Assembly: GCF_003416895.1 (NCBI RefSeq)
Contig: NZ_QVIO01000001.1
Location: 558,001-622,000 of the forward strand
Source of the DNA: Duganella sp. BJB476
Lineage (GTDB): Bacteria; Pseudomonadota; Gammaproteobacteria; Burkholderiales; Burkholderiaceae_D
Length of the DNA stretch: 64,000 nucleotides
Reading direction: 5' to 3'
In this document: piece by piece, positions 26,236 through 33,666 of the stretch
How positions within the stretch are numbered: position 1 is the stretch's first letter
Layout: the number at the start of each line of letters is the position of its first letter
The notes under the pieces: generated by a model
What the model saw: the letters and a program-made list of their open reading frames with translations, nothing else
What the model was told of the DNA's origin: nothing
Database searches by the model: none
Program-made: the position numbers and the translations under genes

Positions 26236-26269
26236 AAGGGCAGCTCACAGATGTGGCTGCCCTTTTTTT
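26236..26269 (+). terminator. rho-independent terminator of the FKBP gene
   Basis: AAGGGCAGC and GCTGCCCTT form a 9-bp stem with an 11-nt loop, followed by seven T. Stem and 3' side (GATGTGGCTGCCC) are almost the same as in the terminators at 1342 and 4825, though the genes are unrelated. Confidence 0.85.
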
Positions 26270-26297
26270 GCATTCACGCGTAGCGATCCCGCATCCC

Positions 26298-27458
26298 TCA
26301 GGCGAAATACGGTGTCCAGTTTCGCTCTGCGCGCATCAGCGCTTCCAGGTAATAGTAATCGCCCCACAGGGTCGCCTCATCCACTCCCGCCTCCGCCAGC
26401 CGGTGATACACGCCGTGCCGCAGCAAGCCGTCGCAGGCGGGCCGGGCGCCGGCGCAGTGGGTGATGAGGGCATCGAGCAGGCGCTGGCCTTGCTGCGCGT
26501 AGTGCTGCTGGCGCGGACTGCCGGGTTCCAGTTGCGCCACAATCTCCTGCAGGCCGCAGACGGCGATGGCGACGGCCGAGCTGTCGCGCGGCTCGCCGCT
26601 GTCGTGCGCCAGGCTGAGGTCCCACAGCGCGATGCCATCAGCAGGTAAATGCGCGAGGAAGTAATCGGCCGTCTTGATTGCCGTGTGCAGCAATTTCAGT
26701 TCCGGCAGTTGGCGATGGTTGAGGGCAAAGCCGTAGATGGCCCAGGCTTGGCCGCGGGCCCAGCACGATTGGTCCGACAGCCCCTGGTGGGTCGAGATGC
26801 GCAGCGCCGAACCGTCGACCGGATCGAGGTGCACGGTATGGTAGGTGGCGCCGTCAGGCCGGACCAGATGCTGGCGCATGCGCTCCAGGTGGCTGGCGGC
26901 GGCGTGGCGGAACTCGGCGCGGTCGGTGGCCCGCGCCGCCCAGTGCAGCAGCGGCAGGTTCATGGCGCCGTCGATGATCACGCGGCCGCGCTGCTGCGGA
27001 TCGTCCGGCGTGCCCCACGATTGGATGACGCCGGCGCCAGGCAGGAAGCGCTGCAGCAGCAACTCGGCGGCCTCGATGGCACACTTGCGGGCGCCGGGCA
27101 CGGCGGCCAGCACATCGGCCGGAATGCAGCTCAGCTGGTACAGGAAGCCGATGTCGTGGTTGCCCAGATCGTCACGATGCGCCAGGCGCCGCATGAAGCT
27201 GGCCGTTTGCACGGTGGCGGCCTGTTTGTAGCGTTCCGCGCGGGTGGCGGCGTACGCCAGCCACAGCTGGCCGGTCCAGAAGCCGGTGGTCCAGCCCACA
27301 TTGGCACCGGCGGCCAGGCCGTCGAGTTGGCGCGGCTGGTAGTGCTGGCCCTCCGTGGTGTCGCCCGGGAAGGACGACGCGAAGTCGGGCAGCAGGGCGT
27401 CGATCTGGCGCAGCGCCTGTGTCAGTGCGGAGGCCTGGCCGGCGGTGGATGTGGTCAT
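26298..27458 (-). CDS. GH88 unsaturated glucuronyl hydrolase
   Basis: 386 residues without a clear signal peptide, so probably cytoplasmic. It matches family GH88, which hydrates the 4,5-double bond of unsaturated glucuronic acid at the non-reducing end of lyase products from hyaluronan, chondroitin or similar glycans. The two catalytic aspartates are D102 (GNHDIGFLY) and D163 (IIDGAMNLPLL), 61 residues apart as in the Bacillus enzyme (D88/D149). Other family segments are VGWTTGFWTGQLWLAY and WARGQAWAIYGF. It is divergent from the GH105 gene, and an operator-like site lies 27 bp before its start codon. Confidence 0.9.
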   Translation of the reverse strand: MTTSTAGQASALTQALRQIDALLPDFASSFPGDTTEGQHYQPRQLDGLAAGANVGWTTGFWTGQLWLAYAATRAERYKQAATVQTASFMRRLAHRDDLGNHDIGFLYQLSCIPADVLAAVPGARKCAIEAAELLLQRFLPGAGVIQSWGTPDDPQQRGRVIIDGAMNLPLLHWAARATDRAEFRHAAASHLERMRQHLVRPDGATYHTVHLDPVDGSALRISTHQGLSDQSCWARGQAWAIYGFALNHRQLPELKLLHTAIKTADYFLAHLPADGIALWDLSLAHDSGEPRDSSAVAIAVCGLQEIVAQLEPGSPRQQHYAQQGQRLLDALITHCAGARPACDGLLRHGVYHRLAEAGVDEATLWGDYYYLEALMRAERNWTPYFA

Positions 27459-27484
27459 GCGGGGACGGAAATGTAAGTCATGAG

Positions 27485-27496
27485 GTTAACGTTATC
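27485..27496. promoter_or_regulatory. LacI-type operator candidate (GH88 gene)
   Basis: GTTAACGTTATC, a 12-bp near-palindrome around TAACGTTA. The identical sequence precedes the agaS-like gene at 45517. It lies 27 bp upstream of the GH88 start codon. Confidence 0.65.
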
Positions 27497-27590
27497 ATAA
27501 ACTACTAGCCAATTCAAGCATTTAGCCATCCGGTACGCCCTCCGGCCCCTGCCAGGATGAAAATTTCTGGGTCGGCCCGGATTTTTATGT

Positions 27591-27602
27591 GGTATCGTTA
27601 AC
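27591..27602. promoter_or_regulatory. LacI-type operator candidate (GH105-DUF4861/PL8 unit)
   Basis: GGTATCGTTAAC matches 10 of 12 positions of the motif. The same 12 bases occur before the LacI-type regulator gene at 32369. It lies 61 bp upstream of the chosen GH105 start. Confidence 0.6.
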
Positions 27603-27663
27603 CTATTCGATGCCGGCACACCTGCCGGACCCATTTGTTCCTTTAACCTTGGATGGATCGCTT

Positions 27664-29850
27664 ATGTCGCGCAGCTTACTTGCTCCCTTCCCCCTGGCTA
27701 GCTTGTGCGCCAGCCTTTGCCTGCTGGGCGTAGCCGGCACGGCGCTGCCGCCCGCCGCGGCCGCGAGCGTCGCCGTGCAGCCGGCCGTGCCGGCCCCGCA
27801 GGCGGTGCTGGCGATGATGGAGCGGGTGGCCGACTGGCAACTGGCCCATCCCACCACCTATCCCGCCGACGACTGGACCGAAGGCGTGGGCGACGCCGGC
27901 TTCATGGCGCTGAGCGGGATCTCGGGCCAGCGCAAATACCGCGACGCCATGCAGGCCCGGGGCGAGCAGGCCGGCTGGAAGCTGGGGCCGAGCCGTTATC
28001 ATGCCGATGACCAGGTGGTCGGCCAGACCTATGCCGAGCTGTATCTGCAAGTGCGCGATCCGCGCATGCTGGCGCCGATGCGCAGCCAGTTCGACGCGGT
28101 GTTGGCGGAGCCGCGCGAAGGCACGCTCGACTTCCTGGTGCCGGGCGTGCTGCACCGCTGGTCGTGGTGCGATGCCTTGTTCATGGGGCCGCCGACCTGG
28201 GCGCGCCTGAGCGCCGCCACCGGCGATCCGCGCTACCTGGAATTTGCGATCAGCCACTGGTGGAAAACCTCGGACTACCTGTACGACCAGAGCGAGCACC
28301 TGTATTTCCGCGACAGCCGCTACTTCCAGCAGCGCGAAGCCAATGGCAAGAAAGTGTTCTGGGGACGCGGCAACGGCTGGGTCATGGGCGGGCTGGCGCG
28401 CATGCTGCAGTACATCCCCGACAACCATCCGGAGCGGCCGCGCTTTGTGGCGCAATTCCGCGACATGGCCGAACGCATCGCCGGCCTGCAGCAGGCCGAC
28501 GGCCTGTGGCGCGCTAGCCTGCTGGACCCGGGTAGCTACCCGAACCGCGAAACCAGCGGCACCGCGCTGTACACCTATGCGCTGGCCTGGGGCGTGAACC
28601 AGGGCTTGCTGCCGCGCGCCGTGTACGGCCCGGTGGCGCAGCGCGCCTGGCAGGCGCTGAGCTCGCACGTCGAGGCCGACGGCCGCCTGGTGCATGTGCA
28701 GCCGATCGGCCAGGACCCCAAGCATTTTGATCCGGCCTCGACCGATGTGTTCGCGGTCGGCGGCTTCCTGCTGGCCGGTGGCGAAATCTACCGCATGGGC
28801 CTGGAGCAGGGCGGCGTGCGGCAGGTCGCGGTCGCCAACCCCGGCCCTTTGCGTCGGCAGGAGGAGAGCCTGGAAGTGCCGGGCGCGGGCGCCGACATGG
28901 CGCTGGTCGACAGCCTGACGGCGCGGGTGCTGCCGGTGCAGGCCACCGAGCGCGGCCTGTTGTTCCAGGCCGACCTGGCGCCGGGTGAAACGCGCCGCTA
29001 CCTGCTGTTGCCGCGCAGCCGGCTGGCGGCCCAACCGCCGGTCGATGCGCGCGCCCACGCCCGCTTCGTGCCGGAGCGGATGGACGACTTCGCCTGGGAA
29101 AGCGACCGCACCGCGCACCGCGTGTACGGCCCGGCCATCATGACCGACCCGCGTGAAATGCTGGTCAGCAGCGGCGTCGATGTCTGGTCCAAGTCGGCGC
29201 ACCGGCTGGTGCTGGACGAGTGGTACCGGCGCGGCGACTACCATCTCGATCGCGGCGAAGGCCTGGACTTTTACCACGTGGGCCAGACCCGCGGCTGTGG
29301 CGGGCTCGGCATCTACGACGGCCAGCGCCTGCACGTTTCGCGCAACTACAGCAGCTGGAAAGTGCTGGCGGACGGCCCGCTGCGGGCGGTGTTCGAATTG
29401 CGCTATCCGGCCTGGGACGCGGCTGGCCGCCAGGTCGAGGAAACCCGGCGCGTGTCGATCGATGCCGGCAGCAATTTCAGCCGCATCGAAAGCCGCTTTG
29501 CCAGCCCGGGCGCGGCGCCGTTGATGGTGGGCGTCGGCATGGTCCGGCGCGACGGCGCCGGCCAGTATCGCGAAGACCGGCGTGGCTGGATGAGCTATTG
29601 GGAGCCGCAGCACGGCGCCGACGGCAACGCCGCCTGCGCCATCGTACTGCCGGGCGCCACCGGCTTCGTCGCGCAGCAAGGGCAATATCTGGCGCTGGCG
29701 GCGGCCACGCCGGGCCAGCCGCTGGTCTATTACCTGGGCGCCGGCTGGAGCAAGAGCGGCGATTTCCCGGACGCGGCGGCGTGGGAGGCCTACGTCGCCA
29801 ACCGCGCGGCGCGGCTGGCGGCGCCGTTGGCCGTCAGCGTCTCGCCATAA
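27664..29850 (+). CDS. GH105 unsaturated glycuronyl hydrolase fused to DUF4861
   Basis: 728 residues from the ATG at 27664, chosen for GGATGG seven bases upstream and because it gives a signal peptide (LLAPFPLASLCASLCLLGV). Residues about 45-400 form a GH105 alpha/alpha barrel (DWTEGVGDAGFMALSG, HADDQVVGQTYAELYL, WSWCDALFMGPPTWARL with likely catalytic D170, and WGRGNGWVMGGLARML). GH105 removes unsaturated uronic acid from lyase products. Residues about 410-720 match DUF4861 (GPAIMTDPREMLVSSGVDVW, EGLDFYHVGQTRGCGGLGIY), of unknown function. It probably acts in the periplasm. The PL8 gene follows 10 bp later. Confidence 0.85.
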   Translation: MSRSLLAPFPLASLCASLCLLGVAGTALPPAAAASVAVQPAVPAPQAVLAMMERVADWQLAHPTTYPADDWTEGVGDAGFMALSGISGQRKYRDAMQARGEQAGWKLGPSRYHADDQVVGQTYAELYLQVRDPRMLAPMRSQFDAVLAEPREGTLDFLVPGVLHRWSWCDALFMGPPTWARLSAATGDPRYLEFAISHWWKTSDYLYDQSEHLYFRDSRYFQQREANGKKVFWGRGNGWVMGGLARMLQYIPDNHPERPRFVAQFRDMAERIAGLQQADGLWRASLLDPGSYPNRETSGTALYTYALAWGVNQGLLPRAVYGPVAQRAWQALSSHVEADGRLVHVQPIGQDPKHFDPASTDVFAVGGFLLAGGEIYRMGLEQGGVRQVAVANPGPLRRQEESLEVPGAGADMALVDSLTARVLPVQATERGLLFQADLAPGETRRYLLLPRSRLAAQPPVDARAHARFVPERMDDFAWESDRTAHRVYGPAIMTDPREMLVSSGVDVWSKSAHRLVLDEWYRRGDYHLDRGEGLDFYHVGQTRGCGGLGIYDGQRLHVSRNYSSWKVLADGPLRAVFELRYPAWDAAGRQVEETRRVSIDAGSNFSRIESRFASPGAAPLMVGVGMVRRDGAGQYREDRRGWMSYWEPQHGADGNAACAIVLPGATGFVAQQGQYLALAAATPGQPLVYYLGAGWSKSGDFPDAAAWEAYVANRAARLAAPLAVSVSP

Positions 29851-29860
29851 GCCCGGCGCC

Positions 29861-32281
29861 ATGCGTAAGCGACCGCAACGCTGGATGACAGCGGTGGCGC
29901 TGGCCGCCAGCCTGGTGACGGCCAGCGCCACCGCAGGCGAGCCCTACGGCGACCTGCTGGCGCGCTGGCAAGCGCGCCTGAACGGCGGGCCGGCGCTGGT
30001 GCGCGACGACGCGCTGGTGGCGCCGCTGCTGCAGGCCCAGGCGCGCCAGGCCCAGGCGTGGCTGGCCAGCATGCGCGTCCCGCAGGCGGCGCTGCCGCTG
30101 TGGGATGACGCCGCCCGGTTTGCGCATCCGCAGGGCTTGCTGGCGTCGGCCTGCGTCACCACCAACGCGGCGCGGCTGGCGCAGATGGCGCTGGCCTGGG
30201 GCACGCCCGGCACGCCGTCCTATCACGATGCGGCGTTGGGCGCGGCCGCCGTGGCCGGGCTCGACTGGCTGGTGCGCCAGCACTACAGTGCCGGCCGCGC
30301 GCCGCTGGGTAATTGGTGGGACTGGCAAATCGGCGCCCCGCTGCATCTGCTGAATGCGCTGGTCATGCTGGACCGGCGCGTGCCGCCCGAACTGGCGCAG
30401 CGCACGCTGGCCGCGGTGGCCTGGTTTGTCCCCGATCCGAACTGGCGCACGCTGCCTGACGGCCGTCCCGGCCCGGTGCAGGAAACCGGCGCCAACCGGC
30501 TCGACAAGGCCTTGCTGGCCATCCTGCACGGCATGCTGGCGCGCGACGGCGCCCGCATCGGCGCCGGCCGCGACGCCATCGGCGCCGCGCTGCGGGCCGT
30601 CGATCACGGCGACGGCTTTTACCGCGACGGTTCCTTTGTCCAGCATGGCGACATCGCCTACACCGGCAGCTACGGCGCGGTGGCGCTGGCCGACCTGGCG
30701 CGGCTGCTGTATCTGCTGGACGGCTCGGCCTGGCCCTTGTCCGATGCGGGCGCCGGCCAGGCGCTGCGCTGGGCCCGCAGCGCCTTCGCGCCGTGGCTGA
30801 TCGATGGCGCCATGCCGGACGCGCTGCGCGGCCGCAAGCTGTCGGCCAGCGAGCTGAGCGACCACCTGGTCGGACGCGGCGTGATCGCCAGCCTGGCCAG
30901 CCTGGCGCAGCAGGCCGGGCCGGCAGACGCGGCCGCGCTGCGCGCCGCCCTCAAGGGCTGGATGGTGCGCGACCACAGCTTTGGCCCGTCGTATCTGGGC
31001 GCGCCGGGCGGTCCGGGCGTGGCCGGCCTGGCGCCGTATGAGCTGGGGCTGCTGCAGGCGATAGGCGCGGACTCCGGCATACCGCCCGCGCCGGAAGCGC
31101 CGGGCGCGCTAGTGTATCCCGCCATGGACCGGGCGCTGCTGCGGGGCGCCGGCTTTGCCGCGGTGTTGAGCATGAGTTCGCCCCGCATCAGCGCCTTCGA
31201 ATTCGGCAATGGCGAAAACCTGCAAGGCTGGTGGAGCGGCATGGGCGTGCTGGCGCTGTACGACGCCGACCAGTCCCAGTACGGCCACGGCTACTGGGCC
31301 ATGGTCGATCAGCGCCGGCTGCCCGGCACCACCACCGATCACAGCGGCAGCGGCCGGCCGCAGGAGTGGCACCCGTATCGCAACGATCAGGCCTGGGTCG
31401 GCGGCGCGGCGCTGGGGCGGGATGCCGCGCTGGGCATGGCGTTCAGCCTGCGCGGCGTGACCGGCTCCGACCTGGAAGGCAAGAAGTCGTGGTTCCTGCT
31501 GGGGCAGCGCATCGTGGCGCTGGGCGCCGGTATCCGCGCCAGCGCCGCCGGGGTCGAGACCATCGTGGCGAACCGCCGGCTGGGCGACGCCGCCGGCGCC
31601 GTGCTGTTGGTCGACGGCGTGGCATTGCCCACCGGCGGCGCCGACGGCGCACGCTGGGCCCATCTGGCCGATCCGGCCGCAGGCAGCGCGCTGGGCATGC
31701 TGTTTCCGCAAGGGGCCGCGCTGCGCAGCGAGCGGGGCGAGCGCCGCGGCAGCTGGCGCGACCTGAATGAGCAGCAAAGCGCGGCCGTGCTGGCGGCGCC
31801 GTTCCAGAGCCTGGCCATCGCCCATGGCGCGGCGCCGCGCGCCGCGCGTTATGCCTACGTGCTGCTGCCCGGCGCCAGCGCGCAACAGACGGCGGCGGAA
31901 GCGGCCGCGCCGGCGCTGCGCATTGAAGCCAATGACGAGGTGGTGGCAGCCGTGGCCGATCCGGCGCGCGGCGTGTATGCCGCCAACTTGTGGCGCGCCG
32001 GCAGCGCACCGCGCGCCGGGCGGCCCTATCTGCAGGCCAGCGGCAGCGTCGCGGTGGTGCTGCGCCAGGCCGGCGGCCAGCTGGAGTTGGCGCTGGCCGA
32101 TCCGGCGCGGGCCGGCGGGGTGCTGGAATTGCAGCTGGCCCAGCCGGTAGCCGCGCTGCTGGAGGCCAGCCCCGGCGTCAGCGTGCTGGCGCTGGCGCCT
32201 ACGCTGCGCCTGCGCATCGCGCTGGACGGAACGGCCGGTGCCACGCTGGGCGCGCGCTTCCGTCTGCCGGACGCGCCTTGA
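29861..32281 (+). CDS. polysaccharide lyase family 8 (chondroitin/hyaluronan lyase type)
   Basis: 806 residues with a signal peptide (ending ATAGEP). An N-terminal alpha/alpha toroid and a C-terminal beta-sandwich are expected. The PL8 active site is complete: N212 (TGANRLD), H262 (FVQHGDIAY), Y271 (GSYG), R325 (RGRKLS) and E452 (NGENLQGWW). The N-to-H (50), H-to-Y (9) and Y-to-R (54) spacings equal those I recall for Arthrobacter chondroitin AC lyase. N151-W-W marks the aromatic substrate patch. The enzyme should cleave GlcA-containing glycans by beta-elimination, giving the unsaturated ends used by GH88/GH105. Chondroitin, hyaluronan or xanthan-like substrates cannot be separated by sequence alone. 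Confidence 0.87.
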   Translation: MRKRPQRWMTAVALAASLVTASATAGEPYGDLLARWQARLNGGPALVRDDALVAPLLQAQARQAQAWLASMRVPQAALPLWDDAARFAHPQGLLASACVTTNAARLAQMALAWGTPGTPSYHDAALGAAAVAGLDWLVRQHYSAGRAPLGNWWDWQIGAPLHLLNALVMLDRRVPPELAQRTLAAVAWFVPDPNWRTLPDGRPGPVQETGANRLDKALLAILHGMLARDGARIGAGRDAIGAALRAVDHGDGFYRDGSFVQHGDIAYTGSYGAVALADLARLLYLLDGSAWPLSDAGAGQALRWARSAFAPWLIDGAMPDALRGRKLSASELSDHLVGRGVIASLASLAQQAGPADAAALRAALKGWMVRDHSFGPSYLGAPGGPGVAGLAPYELGLLQAIGADSGIPPAPEAPGALVYPAMDRALLRGAGFAAVLSMSSPRISAFEFGNGENLQGWWSGMGVLALYDADQSQYGHGYWAMVDQRRLPGTTTDHSGSGRPQEWHPYRNDQAWVGGAALGRDAALGMAFSLRGVTGSDLEGKKSWFLLGQRIVALGAGIRASAAGVETIVANRRLGDAAGAVLLVDGVALPTGGADGARWAHLADPAAGSALGMLFPQGAALRSERGERRGSWRDLNEQQSAAVLAAPFQSLAIAHGAAPRAARYAYVLLPGASAQQTAAEAAAPALRIEANDEVVAAVADPARGVYAANLWRAGSAPRAGRPYLQASGSVAVVLRQAGGQLELALADPARAGGVLELQLAQPVAALLEASPGVSVLALAPTLRLRIALDGTAGATLGARFRLPDAP

Positions 32282-32291
32282 CAGCGGCCGG

Positions 32292-32325
32292 GGCGGCCTG
32301 CAACATGGCGCCGCCTGTGGTTTTT
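32292..32325 (+). terminator. possible terminator after the PL8 gene
   Basis: GGCGGC and GCCGCC can pair across a 12-nt loop, and a run of seven T follows within five bases. The stem is short, so the call is tentative. Confidence 0.4.
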
Positions 32326-32368
32326 TTGTGCGGGCGCTGGAAAAGGCTTGCTGGCGGACTAGGTGGCT

Positions 32369-32380
32369 GGTATCGTTAAC
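32369..32380. promoter_or_regulatory. LacI-type operator candidate (regulator gene itself)
   Basis: GGTATCGTTAAC, identical to the site at 27591, lies 46 bp before the start codon of the LacI-type regulator, which suggests autoregulation. Confidence 0.6.
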
Positions 32381-32425
32381 ACAAATGATCGCTTTGAAGG
32401 CGGTCAATCACTCGGATGAGGCGGT

Positions 32426-33490
32426 ATGAAGCAGAAATCGGTAACCCTGGTGCAAGTGGCGGCAAAGGCTGGCGTGTCCGTGATGACGGCCTCGCGCGCC
32501 ATTTCCGGCGAAGGCTATGTGTCCGACGACACCCGCGCCAAGGTGCAGGCCGCCGTCGCCGAACTGGGCTATGCCACCAATACGCTGGCGCGCATGATGA
32601 AGGGCGGGCGCACCAATGTGATCGGGGTGGTGGTCAACGACCTGGCCTCGGTGGTGGTCAACGCCTTTGTCTCGGCGCTGACCGAGGAGGTGCGCAAGTA
32701 CCAGATGGACATGTTCATCTACAACTCGATCGACGATCTCGACCAGCAGGCCGGACGCCGCCACCGCGATTTGCTGCATGGCTTGTGGGATGGCCTGATC
32801 TACGTGCTGCCGCGCATGAGCGACGATTACCTGGCCACGCTGGAAGCGAGCCCCAGCCCTATCGTGCTGGTCAATTTCTGCCGCCGCGAGACCAGCTTGC
32901 CGGTGGTGTTGGGCGACAATTACAACGGTGCGCGCGATGCCGTGGCCAGCCTGGTCGGTCTGGGCCACCAGCGCATCGCCTTTATCCGTGGCACCCATTT
33001 CAGCGGACAAAGCGCCGAACGCGAGCGCGGCTATCGCCAGGCCATGCACGACGCCGGGTTGGCGATCGACGAACGCTGGGTGATGAAGGGCACGTTCAGC
33101 GAGCTGTCCGGCCTGGAGGCGGGACGGGCGCTGCTGGCGCTGGACCAACGGCCGACGGCGATTTTCGCGGCCAACGATGAAATGGCGATCGGCTGCATGA
33201 ATGCGCTGCGCGCCGCCGACGTCGCGGTGCCGGGCGAGATCTCGCTGGTCGGCTTCGACGATGTGCAGGCGGCCAGCCTGGTGCAGCCGCGCCTGACCAC
33301 GCTGCGCCATCCGATCGCGCAGATGGCGCAGGCGGCGGTGCAGGAATTGATGCGCCGCATCCAGCAGCAGCCGGGGCTGCGCCAGCGCATCGAGTTCCCG
33401 AGCGAGCTGGTGATACGCGAATCGGCCGGCGCGGCCCCTCAGGTGGCTGCGGCGCGCGTCTCCCGATCCCGCAAGACAGCGGGGTCTTGA
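32426..33490 (+). CDS. LacI/GalR-family transcriptional regulator
   Basis: 354 residues. The N-terminal helix-turn-helix (VTLVQVAAKAGVSVMTASRAIS) and the hinge region (VSDDTRAKVQAAVAELGY) are followed by a periplasmic-binding-protein-like sugar-binding core (NVIGVVVNDLASVVVNAF, HQRIAFIRGT, PTAIFAANDEMAIGCMNALR, ISLVGFDDVQAASLVQPRLT). Such proteins dimerise on palindromic operators and release them on binding a sugar. It is the only LacI-type gene in the polysaccharide region, and operator-like 12-mers recur before six units there, including its own. A very strong terminator follows directly. Confidence 0.92.
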   Translation: MKQKSVTLVQVAAKAGVSVMTASRAISGEGYVSDDTRAKVQAAVAELGYATNTLARMMKGGRTNVIGVVVNDLASVVVNAFVSALTEEVRKYQMDMFIYNSIDDLDQQAGRRHRDLLHGLWDGLIYVLPRMSDDYLATLEASPSPIVLVNFCRRETSLPVVLGDNYNGARDAVASLVGLGHQRIAFIRGTHFSGQSAERERGYRQAMHDAGLAIDERWVMKGTFSELSGLEAGRALLALDQRPTAIFAANDEMAIGCMNALRAADVAVPGEISLVGFDDVQAASLVQPRLTTLRHPIAQMAQAAVQELMRRIQQQPGLRQRIEFPSELVIRESAGAAPQVAAARVSRSRKTAGS

Positions 33491-33531
33491 ATGGACATGC
33501 CCGGCGCGGGCCGGGCATGTCCATTTTTTTT
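33490..33531 (+). terminator. strong terminator of the LacI-type gene
   Basis: A perfect 16-bp stem (AATGGACATGCCCGGC with its complement), a 4-nt loop and a T run of eight or more. It begins at the last base of the stop codon. Confidence 0.93.
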
Positions 33532-33542
33532 CGGCAGCGTGT

Positions 33543-33554
33543 GATAACGTTCAC
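33543..33554. promoter_or_regulatory. LacI-type operator candidate (TonB receptor gene)
   Basis: GATAACGTTCAC matches 11 of 12 positions of the motif. It lies 12 bp after the LacI gene terminator and about 110 bp before the receptor start. Confidence 0.55.
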
Positions 33555-33666
33555 ATAGCCGGTGGCACAGAATTTGAGCGGGGCGCCAGGCGTTTCATTC
33601 AATGGGGAAATCCGAAAGTCAGAAAAATCGGAAGCAGTTCTTATATTATTCAAACGAGGAGATATG

